Shown in pieces: positions 13,826-25,096 of a stretch of 64,000 bases of DNA; the stretch's first letter is position 1; every line of letters begins with the position of its first letter. This stretch comes from Dactylellina haptotyla (Eukaryota; Ascomycota; Orbiliomycetes; Orbiliales; Orbiliaceae). The stretch is taken from contig CM062384.1 of NCBI GenBank assembly GCA_031310005.1, positions 3,162,001 through 3,226,000 on the forward strand, in the 5' to 3' direction. A model generated the notes under the pieces. That model was not told where the DNA came from. It did no database searches and saw nothing but the letters and a program-made list of their open reading frames with translations. Position numbers and translations under genes: made by a program.

Positions 13826-13845
13826 AAATATTTTTAAAAATATTT
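13826..13845. repeat. Perfect 20-bp AT-only palindrome
   Basis: The sequence AAATATTTTTAAAAATATTT is its own reverse complement. It lies in gene-free DNA. It could extrude as a cruciform or be a chance product of AT-rich sequence; no gene end is nearby. Confidence 0.7.
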
Positions 13846-16800
13846 GCTTGCCATATCTGTTCGCAAAATAGAATCGGAAGGGTGTTGGATTTTGTAACAG
13901 GAAGTTCGCTGGTAACTAGAGATGCATATGCAGGTACCACGGGTCAAGTACTGGCTTTATACCAACACTCAGCACCATCATGACATGAGTTTTTTTGAAA
14001 TGTATCGCCTATCTTAATGCCGTTTCATGGAACATGATTGGGCTTTACATTATGCTTTGACGCCTTAAATCGCCCAAACTTCCGGGATATCGGTAGCTGT
14101 TACAAGCATTGGGATTAAGCGCTACAGCTCTAACATCTGAAGTCAATGCGACAAACATTGCAGCACCATATTGGAATGATTGCATAATCTGTTTGCACAA
14201 GTTTCGGCGAAATTTGAGAACAATCATTGGCAAGTTTTCGTAATTTACCAAGACAAATAGTCCGATCTCCAAATATACCATTACACTCATAGTCTCTAGT
14301 TCGACTGGTTTCTTTTCTTTTGGGTTGACATCAAACTATTGCTACTTCTTACATGTGCCACATCACGCTGCATGCATATGACAGCCTTGTGTTTTTCCAT
14401 CCGCTGATCATTGATGGTTAGATGTCTAAAAAATTTCTGACGTTCAAGTGATGTTGCATAACCGTCATATGCACCCGCCGAAACAATGGCTTTATTAAAG
14501 GAGGCTGAAATTTGAATTGCTCCCCTCGGGAAGAAGTGCTAAAAACAGAAGAAGGAGGAGGTATTAATGGCTAAATATTTAGATATCCTGTGATGTGTCC
14601 AGGTCTGTGCCGCGGCGACGCATGACGAGAATTTAGGTGCCACCAACAATAGATTGAGAAGTGTGGTGGGTCCCTTGATAGAACTGAAGGCTGGATCTAA
14701 TTAGCTATTCAAGATAGGGTAATATCGTCATAGGGGTCCGAATAAGGAGAGATACGAAGGTTCGAAAGAGGGCGGGTAGTCAAGGAAAATAGATATTTGC
14801 CGGGGAACTCTCATAATACCCTTGTAAGAGACTTCAGCTCCCTTGTCAAAGCCGGTGATGTGCAGCATGACCCTGAGTGGCACAATGGCATTGTCTTTTT
14901 TGTTTCTCTCTTTTCTATTTTTTGATCCCGTCGTTGAAGATGGAACAATTAATTTCTGTGCCATCTACCAGATGTTTCATAGCTTCCATATTACCAGGCG
15001 ACACGATTTTGCGAGAAATAGCGGTTGCCAGAAAAAGTTGAATATTGTATTGCGAATAACCGCGTCGTTTAATGGATCTAGTTTCTCAGAGTTTATGCGT
15101 CCGGTAGTCGTGTGGGTATCCAGCAGGGCGTGGAGACTGCTATTTCGCTCAGAGTTTCCTAGCTGTCAACCCTGTTGTCTCTCATTTTGTTATCACCGAT
15201 AATTTTCGGGATCCCTATAGGGAAACTCGAAGACCGATGAAAACGGCCCCAAGCTCCCGGATCTCATGAACATACCTTCCAATTCGAACACCAGCCCAGA
15301 TATGGAAGGTCCGTAGATGCACTAGAAAAATTTACGTCTCTAGACGCCCCGACTTTCCACGGCTGGAAGACATAACGCCCACTTTTAACCGACTACGAGC
15401 CGCGCTTGCTGCGTTGATAAAAGGGTGTTGTCTGGTTCAATGTTCGAAGACGGTATCCAAGTAATTTTTAGTTATAATTCCCAGCACAGCAGTTGCACCG
15501 AATGTGGTCTCAACGGACTGGTGTTTTCGAACGAATCGAGCTGCCATCATTATTCTGAAAGTTGAACTCAAGACGGGAGGAGTTACTTATCCTGGTATAT
15601 AGGTGGGACGCTTGCCTCGTGAGACCGCGAATATAGAAATAGTTAACAGAAGAGCACTTTCCGGAGACCGAACTACCAGGAAGAACTTCTAGATCGATGG
15701 AATAAATATGCACCCACACTCTCATGGTCCTCTAATACCAAGTAGACCAGCAAAAAGACAACACAAGATGTTGTTGCAAGCCGAAGACAAATCAGAGACG
15801 TATTAGTTTCTGATTGGCTGTTCTTCATGAGCGACTCGCTGGTGCATCGAAATTGGCCCGATCCTCGAAAATAGAGTTTATAAACGTTGGTTTGTTTTTG
15901 ATTTTTTGGTCCGCCGGATTTGCTGGCGTATGCGGCGAGTGGGTTCCGAGATAGATGAGAGGATTTGGGAAGAACCAGGCTCGCTGGCGTTGACAGCTTG
16001 GTTCTGCGATCGCTCCTCCCACTAAGGTACCTGGTAAACAAGGGGGAAACAAAAGACGTAAATCAACTATCGAAAATAGGATGTAGCCCTAACCCAACTT
16101 CTGTCCATACTCCGCTCGTTTCTAAGTGCGTTTGATATTTCCGGCCACTAAAATGCAGTGGAATTGATATACATCCGATCACTTTCGCAATACCCAACTC
16201 CGCGCTCATAATCAACCAATCTAATCTCAAAATGAACGCATGGTCAGTTACTAAATTCCTTGGGCAGATATGGACTTGTGTCGACCAAACCATAGGCTGC
16301 AGAGAGTCTTTCGGCTTGGTCACCACTTCGGCCAAAAGTCGCTGGGGATCAGGCATCGGCCGGTCCACTTAGGATTTGGTTAGATCATTTATCTTAGTTC
16401 AAGGATGGGGGTGCATCGAAATACGAGGGTCACCCTTCCCTTTGGGTATGCACGAAAGTCGGTGCCTTCCAATGAACACTTCTTTTCGATCGGTACAGCG
16501 AATAGTCGGGCCGCCCTCGTCCTAGCAGTCTCATGCAGAACCGCCGCTTTCTTATACTTTCCTTGATAAACCCATGCAATCGCATGAATGGCTTATTCAA
16601 ATGTCTGCACGGACACATCGACGCAAGAGACAATAGAAACTTAGCCATATCGGTCCCACATACCTGCCCGGATTAGGGCAAGCTTGCACGTTTTTACCTA
16701 TCTCGTCTCAGGAATTGAAATGTAAATATGAAGTCGTCCAACCAGGACAAATAGGAAGGGATGCCGCCCCTTTGCATCGCATGTGGCTACGTTGGATTCG

Positions 16801-17344
16801 GCATTGTTTTCTTGGGTGTCTCGGGTTATCCGTGGAGCATCCGCTGGTGACGCACAACTGCTGATGGGATTCGTGGATGATGAACTGTGATCGGACTTCC
16901 TGGACCGTGACCCAAGACATCGAAAATATGCAGGCTTGCTCCTACCGATGAAAAGTCGTCACGGGTAGGCAAAAAAATCCTCGACTTTCCTACAAAAGTG
17001 TATGCAGCCATGCTGGCGGGATATCATGCAATTGATACGAGCTACCGCATCCTTATATATCGGTCGAAAATACGGTTGTGAGACTTGTTTATTGTATCGT
17101 GTCGGGAGCTCGCTCGAATCGGCTGAGGCATTTCCGTTCCAATTTTCAGTTCACATCGATGTCCAGGCCCCGCGCGTGCCGCCCCTGCCCTAATATTTCG
17201 CTCCCAGTAAAGATTGAGGCACTAGTCAGCTTCAAAATAAGGTATGCAAGTCCTCTCTAAGTTTCATAGATGTCGCTGTATGTCGTTTCTCGGACGCCTC
17301 CGAAGTCCGTTCGGGGCGCTAGTCGCGTCGTTTGCCGTTGCGGT

Positions 17345-17364
17345 CGTGACCTCGCAAGGTCACG
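17345..17364. repeat. Short perfect hairpin (8-bp stem, 4-nt loop)
   Basis: CGTGACCT and AGGTCACG flank the loop CGCA. It is not followed by a T-run, and eukaryotic transcription would not use it as a terminator. It may be a dimeric transcription-factor site or chance. Confidence 0.6.
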
Positions 17365-17679
17365 CAGTCGGAGGTTTCTTCAGCTGTAACGCCGCATTAG
17401 GCAATCAAATTGTAAGGAGCCTCTCATTCGCCTTATATTTTTACAATATTTTCGGTGGTACGGGGTTTAGGGCAATCATCAGTGGTGTAGGTTGGCCGAT
17501 GTGACTGTGCCACTTGAACTCTTTATGAAGTGATAGGGAAAAATGAGATGGTCGCAGAGAAAAGTGGCCTTAAATTACATCCACGACTCATTAGGCGCAG
17601 ATGGCATTGAAACCAGGAATACGGAACTGGGCTTTGCTTTGTTTATGCCGTGAAGGTGACTATTGCGTCCCGACCCCTC

Positions 17680-17775
17680 ATTTTTCTCTTTCCCTTGATT
17701 CTTCCTTTCTTTTTTCTTTTTGTATTTCATCTTTTTTTTTTTTAGGCTCTGTCTTTCTTTTTTCATTCTCCTTTG
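17680..17775 (+). promoter_or_regulatory. Pyrimidine-rich tract
   Basis: About 95 nt of mainly C and T, including a run of 12 T. CT-rich tracts are common just upstream of transcription starts in filamentous fungi. An ATG follows at 17827 but its frame closes after 25 codons with no good donor, so no gene is called. It could equally be low-complexity DNA. Confidence 0.3.
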
Positions 17776-19440
17776 TTATCGCAAACAAACTCTCGTGCCT
17801 CAACCGTTCCTATCGACCAGGACCCACATGGAGGGGTGGTGGTGGTGTTGCCCAACCTGCAGAAAATGGCTGCATGACATTTGGGAATTTTTTTGGAGCC
17901 GATAACGAGATCGATGTTCGTGACCACCTGATAGATGATGTGCCTCGAGTCGACTGATTGCTAGTGCCTTCAGGCAATCTGAATTGAAGACTTCATTCAG
18001 CAGTACTAGCCTTGTTTTTCGCGATATCTGATGCCTGAAAAGCTTCAAAAAAACAAGACATTCAAGTGGGAGCGATTACCAAGGCCGAGTTATCCAGTTG
18101 TCGGTTCGGTGGCCAATCGGGCCAAAATGAAAGCTGACTAGTTGTCGTGCCTTCGGGGTTGATGTGTGGTTCGGTCCTCATCCCTGAAAGTATGAACTAT
18201 ACATCAATCTCCAGACGCAAATGCTACCAAGATCCCCTAGTTCAATGCCTGCCAGTCATGTCGGCGACTTAGTCAAGAAAACCTTGAATATACTCCAGAG
18301 GATCTTTAGGTGTATATGAAGCTACATCGTGAAACCGATGTCAGCCTACCCAGACTCCCCGCCAACACCATAAGCAATCAGATCCCAGCACGAACCAAGC
18401 CACTATTATTGAAAAGTCTTTGCTGAAAACTGAAAGCCGAACGGGGGAAGAAGCAAAACCGTCACTCCGAGCTGGACTCTCTTAACAAAGCCATAGTCAG
18501 AACACAACGGCCAGGCTAAACAATACCATAGGGGGCGTTCGTTCCGTAACTTGGCGAACTCGGTTCGAGAAGCCAGGAGTGGATTTCGATCGCCAATGTA
18601 AGCGGACGAGTTTTTTGTTTGAGTTTCACAGTGTCCAAGTTGCCGCTGTGGAGTTTGCAAGGTCGCTCGACTTTGAAATCTCCCGCATTCCCCGCTTTGA
18701 AGACATGGCGGCGGTAGTATGCTGCCAGGCCAGGCGTACATGCTTTCCCAATCAGATGAAAGGAGCGCGCGCGATCAGCCCCGCCTCGATGCCGTCTTAA
18801 ACCTGCAAAGGTGTGGTGCATCCTGAACATTCAAACCTCGATGTGGCCCTAAGTCTCGTTAGCCCATATAGTTAAATTTAGGTCTTGTCTTCGTTCCACG
18901 AACTTGTGCAAACCTTATCCTGAAACCAAAGTCAAAAGATCAGACGATTCGTAGGGTATTTATTTGAGATCCGACTGATCGAGTTCAATTGCTAGTCGAA
19001 GCTTAAACCCTGGTCGGCTTAGATGCGGGGAGGGTATGGCCCGAGCCTTTCTCTTCCGTCGGCCGTCACGATTCGAAGCATGTACATACATACGTAGCGC
19101 CTGTTCGATTCACTGACCCACCTCAAGGCGCCTGCTTTGAACCATTTACCGGCTACCGGGACTAAATCATATGACTTAGGTGACTAAATGATCCAGGTTT
19201 GCTCGTGATTAGAGTGGTAGGTGCAATCCGATCAGGCCATTCAGAATAGAATATCCCGTTGATTCTAGATAGCATTTGATAGCGCTCTTTACTGCCCCGG
19301 GGAAGTGGGGGCTTATAGCGCGTGTTCAAAACAGAGTGCCTGTCCTTTTTTTAACCCTGAAAGCTAAGCTCGAAGAGCTATGGATTGCTCGTCAAAATCG
19401 GAAGGGAACGGTGTCGCTAACAGCCATTCTTCACCTGCAG

Positions 19441-19449
19441 TATATAAAA
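19441..19449 (+). promoter_or_regulatory. TATA box of gene D
   Basis: TATATAAAA lies 91 nt upstream of the ATG at 19532, a typical distance for a fungal core promoter with a short leader. Confidence 0.55.
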
Positions 19450-19531
19450 CCCTCTGGGAATCCACAAAAATCGAAAAGATCGATAAATCAATTCACCCAT
19501 TATAAGCGTCAAACCCCTCAAGCACAGAGCC

Positions 19532-20493
19532 ATGGATCCCAGATATCCTCCGCACGGTGATCCCCAATATGGGTATTCTCAACGAGATGGTGGCTATGAA
19601 GAAGGTCATGAAGGCCCCTGGGGTCAAGAACAAGGCCAACAATATGAAGATCCATCATACGCGGGTAGGTATTTTTGTGTCCGATTAGGAGCGGGAAGTA
19701 TAGTAACTAGTCTCCGGTCTAGACCCGGCAATCGACCCAGGCCTCGAGTCCCAGTCCGGACGGCCGACAATACTACCACCAGGCACGTTGATTTCGGGGT
19801 ATAGAGACTATCGGCCGGCGGGATACTCAAGTTATCCGAGTTCCTCCCACTCACAACAACAGCAGCCGCAGCACCAGCAGCACCAGCAACCACCGCATGA
19901 ACAACATCACCAACAACATCAACAACCCCACTACGACTATGCCCCCTACACATACGGCGGCCAGGATGCTGCTAGTTCGTACTCTCCGCAACACTTCACC
20001 CGTCCCGAGGCTCACAGACAGCAAGCGCAAGCGTAAGTACAGCCTTTGGAGCACCAAATTCGTAGGTTTGCAGGTTTGCTGACGTGGCTTAGCCTCGAAC
20101 GGCCACGACCTGAGAAGAAATGGCTCTGCCAAGCCGAAGGTTGTCATCGAGGTATGCCAGGTGAGCTTGTCTTGAAGATCAGATTCTCTGGTGTTGAAAT
20201 TATCAACAACTAACGAGTGTCCGTCCCAAGGAAACGGCTTCACAACGCTGAACGACCTTGAGCGCCACGGACGGTCAAAACATAACGACGACGGACAATA
20301 TATAGAATGCCGCCATGAACAGTGTCCGGACAGAGGGAAAAGATTCCCACGCCGCGACAATTTCGTAGACCATTATTGGCGGGTCCACGGCGAAGGCCGC
20401 TCAAAGGAAGAGATAAAAGCCTATGTCCTGGAGAAACTGGTGAAAGACTGGATGGTCGAAAAAAAAGGGAATGATTGGCGGCAAGGCCTATGA
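19532..20493 (+). CDS. Q/H-rich C2H2 zinc-finger protein (gene D), four exons, about 229 aa
   Basis: Model: exons 19532-19664, 19807-20032, 20093-20160 and 20231-20493. Donors are GTAGGT (19665), GTAAGT (20033) and GTGAGC (20161). Intron 2 has a GCTGAC branch before TTAG; intron 3 has ACTAAC before CAAG. Phases match throughout. The intron 1 acceptor is ambiguous: AG at 19806 or at 19782, which would add eight residues. The N-terminal half is Tyr/Gly/Gln-rich, with a Gln/His/Pro run encoded by CAA/CAG/CAC codons (19856-19935). The first finger, C132/C137/H155/H160, is assembled by splicing exons 3 and 4. The second is C169/C174/H190/H195 with an F-x-R-x-D-N core. The C-terminus is basic and helical. 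This layout (low-complexity arm plus two fingers) suits a small nuclear regulator; the target is unknown. Confidence 0.85.
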
Positions 20494-22300
20494 CGCTAGG
20501 AACTACCCTTTTTTTTACCCTTTTCCCTTTTTTTCATTATTCCCTCGATTCCCGCGTCAAATACCCAATGGAGCTCGCTCTTCATGGTATTATTCCAGTT
20601 GGTCATGGAATAGCTCAAGCAGCCTGGTGCTGGCTTGCATGTGTTGTCTTGTTCTTGCATTAGCCACTTTTCTGTATTCTTTATAGTTTTGAAGAATGAA
20701 GTTTTATCTTCCTCTATATTTTCTTTTCGGGAGCATTTAGCCGGCATATGGAGGTAGAACCGAAATCGGATACGACCTCGATAATACTGTGGGCTTATGC
20801 ATTGGAAGAGAAAAGGAACGAAAGAAAGCAAGGCATTGGGTTTCGACGCTGCGAGAATTTTGATTTCAAGCGGATTTCGAGAGAGCTCAACAACGAACAG
20901 GGCTGAGTCGTTCGCTGCTGGGATTGGTTGAGACGATGTAGCCGCTGTCGATTTTCTGCATTGGAGAGTCAAGTTGGTCTCGCATATGCCTAATCCCCCT
21001 CTTTCACTTTTTCTCAACTCATCTTCTTCGCCCCTCTGTTTCAAGGCACGACACGCGACTGCCTTATACCGAACTACTCTGCACTTTCAGAGAGTCTATA
21101 TTTCCTTCCTTTCCTTTATCTTTTACTGTTTCCCACGGGGTCCTCAGGCCTAAAACTCGGGCGGAGTATGGCGTATGGATACAGTCGATCCCCAGCCAGA
21201 AGTCGCATCACAAATTAATGAAACGAGGCGCCCGGTGGCCCCTGACGTGGGCTATCTTGTTTAGGCGGATATAAACAGCTCTATCGTGGCTGCGAAAAGG
21301 GGGACGCGCTAGACGTCTCCATCTCGTCGTCTTTTAGTCCGTTGGTGGCTTCATTCCCCCAGGACAAAAGATTGGCGTTCATCACTGATTGAGAACTCCC
21401 AGCTGCAGGTTGAAATGGCTCGGGATTTCAACGGGGCCTAGGAAACCATGGCGATCGAAATCGTCTTTTACTTTTGCGTTGTTCCGATTACTTGGGGGCT
21501 TTACGACGATACTTCTTGCCTCCCTCAAGAACGCCTATAAATCAAATATCTGTGAGATACCTCCTCATGGAAAGAACACTGCCTTTGAGACGAACTCGGA
21601 AGAGGACCAAACGCGTTCAGGAAGGCGAGACTCGGATGTCAGACGTTCGAGAAACAGACTCACCAGCCACTAAATTTTTTCTTGCATTCTTCGGCCCCCT
21701 TGTAATGAGAAAGAATTCTGGATACAACCCCCGATACACACCGAATCTCGCTGCAGATATTTGATGGGACACAGATCAAAGGAATTTGGTTGATCTGATT
21801 ACCGAAATATGGGCGGAAACCGTGCGCTTAGCCTTATTAGGCACTGTCGAGCTTTGCTAGCGAATTGGACTGGTTGCGCGTTTGGGGCCGCTTGCCATAC
21901 TTGTAAGGGAAATAGGACCGAATAAAATAAGAGAACGAGGAGACGGCAGCTTTTCGATGGTCGGGATGTGGCCCCGCTTTAAAGGAATCTGGGTTTGCTT
22001 AGTCGGGTCAGGAAAGATAGCAGACTCGCCTAGGCTGCTTTTATTGGCCAGCCGCAAGCAATCCTGAATGTGATACACTCGCATCGTGCAACCAACCGCC
22101 GCCCACTTTTGGATCAGAGACAGGGTTCTGGGCTAGTTTTAAATTGGTGCAACTGGCCGGTGCATTTTGCGACGGGGACGTGATACCGGTGGCAAGTCTG
22201 GTCCGATGCGGTAATTCCTGCACTGCCAATCTCATCCCATGCGTCCCAAGTATTGCTCATTACACCAGGTGGTGGAGACTCCTAGCCCGTTGTTCGTGGC

Positions 22301-22321
22301 CCGTGGGCCGTGGGCCGTGGG
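22301..22321. repeat. Tandem heptamer (CCGTGGG)x3
   Basis: Three perfect copies of a 7-nt GC-rich unit in gene-free DNA, with a partial copy just upstream. Confidence 0.8.
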
Positions 22322-23454
22322 TGGCATGTTGTATTTTGTGGCTTCACCCTCGCGAAATACAACCGGTTCGTTCGGTTCCAATAATTGACGGTGGAGTCAT
22401 TAACAGTAAATCCAGCCGATAGCACACACAAAAGATAAGCTTGTCGATGGGAATGGAATATTTTGACGTAAGTCTTTGATTTGGGCCTAGCTGAAATCAG
22501 ATTCAAAATTGCCCCCAAACCGATATATCAAATCGTAGGGTGCGTGGAGAATGAGGCGAACGGCTAGGGTAGTCATGTTCCACAAGTAAGCAGCGTTTCG
22601 AGTTGTTCATATGAAGGTCTTAGACTAGAAGTCTCGCATGTGCACAACCGGCTCAATATTCAGCCAAAATTAGGCTAACTGCGAAGAGAAATATAGTCGA
22701 GATCACGGCTCGTGTTCGGTTTCCAATATGCAATACCATGCACTGAAATCAGTTTGAGAAAACACAACGAATATTGGCCAATCTTCTCAAAGCAAAGGAA
22801 TATGAACCCCAATAAATTCGTCCCGTCTCCCTAGGCACGAATACCTTGCATATTTTGATATGCAGCTGAAGGTGCCGTTGATAACCGTCACAGTCCAACT
22901 GGTTGCTGAAAATGTTCTCTGGAATAGAGTTTTGCGAGTGGTTGGCCAATTCTAGCCAGAAAATTTCAACACGATCGATTGGGAGGCCACTACCCTCGTT
23001 AGTGCCCTGCCTCCCACACGGTGTGTGATATAGGTACCGCGATGTATAGTGTCGTTAGTACGTTTCTTCAACCGGGGAGGGGCAGATTTTGTTTTGATTA
23101 GCCAGGTCTAGGTCTAACGAACTCAATTATGAGTTATCCTGTCGGCCATAGACAAGCGCGCTAGGGGAATGCGGTTCCTTAGCATTTAACCCACGGTTCA
23201 TATCGACCCATTCGTTCTTTGCCATTACCTTCTCATCCTTTGGGTCGCCAATATCGGCACACTTGGTGCCTTCCGGTTACATACGAACTCCAACAACCAA
23301 TAAACCAAACCCGTTGGATTGCCGGCATGCTGAGACTCGGGTTTGAAACTGCCATTCTTGAAAACAAGCAGCCTATTTACGCCTTTCCTCGTTCGTTTTC
23401 GTGCATTTATGTCAAAAAGACCGACGGTTGTTTATTGATTTGCCATTCCCTTCG

Positions 23455-23487
23455 CCTCCTCCTCCTCCTCCTCCTCCTCCTCCTCCT
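23455..23487. repeat. Microsatellite (CCT)x11
   Basis: Eleven uninterrupted CCT triplets in gene-free DNA. The frames through it give poly-Leu, poly-Ser or poly-Pro runs that should not be taken as protein. Confidence 0.95.
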
Positions 23488-25096
23488 CTGCGTTCTTCCT
23501 TCTGCCATCACGAACTTCCACAGTCCGGACTCAGGACGATATACCAACTTAGGCTCGCCTTATCCATTTCTAGCCTCAGCTCAATACACATAGTTGGTTC
23601 TTGGTCTCCTTTTAGAACTTTCAGGCACCTCGAGATCCATTACCTGGTCATAATCAGTACGCTAAAGCTGTGGGGAGCACTCGACCGAAGATGCCATCAC
23701 CGATAAAGCCCTCGTCCCGGCCGGGTCTCCGAGAACCAATTCCTTACCAATTATATCCGTCACACTCGTCTCTGCGATTAAATAGTTACAGACCTTCAGC
23801 GTAGCGATAGCTCCAAAGTAGAGGTTGGTGGATTGCTGAGTGAAGTTGTTCCTGTCGAGGAATCGAAACACGTGGCTACCGACCGACAACGACAAAAAGC
23901 GTGCCCTCTCCAATGCCCACCACATTTTCATACCTGCCCGTAGCGGATCTCTTTCTTGCCACCCCGTTTTACCATAACTTCAAATTTCCTGGCTGGATCG
24001 TTCGATTCCCAGTTTCTCTTGCGAGCGCAAGCCGGTTTAGGATTGTCTCGTACGCCCGCTGACTAGGCAGCTGGATAAATATTTCTCTTCTACTTACGCT
24101 ACTTCATCCCGATCGAGGCAACTCTTTCGATCAACCCGCCACCGCCAAAGCGAATTTATCCGAAGTTTACACGAGTAGAAAGCCCTTATCAAAAATTACC
24201 AACCCCGAGATTTCAACACTCTGGAGTGGTGTTTTGAGGGCGGAGCGAGCAAGAGCCTCATGTCTCTCGCTTTCATTCGATCAGGCGTTAGGCGAATTTT
24301 TTAACGGCAGGGCTGGGGTCCGAGGCGGCACAGCTTTGCCGGCCATACGATATGCGAACCAACCGCACCACACCGGAAGAAACGTTACACTGTAAGCCCA
24401 CTTCCCGCCATTCTATAATATTATGATCGCTCATCACCAACGTATATATATTTTAAACAACATCTGGTCATTTGATAAGCAACTAGAGGGATGGGGGTGG
24501 TTACATATTGGGTTTTATGCTACTTAGGAAATCAGTGATTAATATTCTCATAGCTCGAAGAATGCAAATGTATCTAGATAAAATCTAGAGTAACATCATA
24601 ATATCAGTCCATCCCGATTTTCCATTCAGTAGCGGTATGTCTTTTGCGAGGTCAAGCCAGCCGACTTCAAAAAGGAACCGACTAGTCAACTCTTGAGCCT
24701 CATCTCGTTAGTTTGGCTTGTTATTCTATTAGTCTCATGTATCATTTCAAAAAAAATCAATTATACGCAAGGTCACAATTATAACCGAATTCTACGAAGG
24801 TCATTAGAGTTTCCGCCATTTTACACCCCTTTTTTGTCATTATAATAAAAGAAAAACCAACACTAAAAATAAATAAATATAAATATAAAACAATTGTGCC
24901 TCCCTCCCGCCCTATGGCCCCCCTCCCATGGGGGTTACCATCTGCATAAATAATAATAAAAAGAACTAAACTATACAATAACGAAAAGAAACAAAGAAAG
25001 AATACATAAACAAATAAAACAGAAACGAAAACGAAAACTAAAACGAAATGAAGCGAAACGCAAAAAAAGACAGAAAAAAAATATCATGAACGACCA

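Larger units (their letters stand above)
12441..19440. other. 7-kb gene-poor stretch
   Basis: This is the longest stretch of the window without a supportable gene. Short frames on both strands overlap at random. It contains a 20-bp AT palindrome, a GC-rich hairpin and a pyrimidine-rich tract, listed separately. The left edge should contain the promoter of gene C and the right edge that of gene D. Confidence 0.5.
20494..25096. other. 4.6-kb stretch without a supportable gene
   Basis: It begins with the T/C-rich 3' end of gene D and finishes with the A-rich strand (about 24840-25085) that would be the U-rich 3' region of the minus-strand F-box gene. Frames of 60-180 codons between are unsupported. 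Two simple tandem repeats are listed separately. Confidence 0.5.

Noticed and set aside
17827-17904. ATG after a CT-rich tract encoding a Trp/Cys-rich 25-residue peptide (GWWWCCPTCRKW)
   Set aside because: The frame closes quickly and no acceptable donor was found before the stop, so a first exon of a gene could not be supported.
23990-24030. tRNA-like T-loop (GTTCGATTCCC)
   Set aside because: The flanking five bases do not pair as a T-stem and no acceptor or anticodon stem could be drawn.
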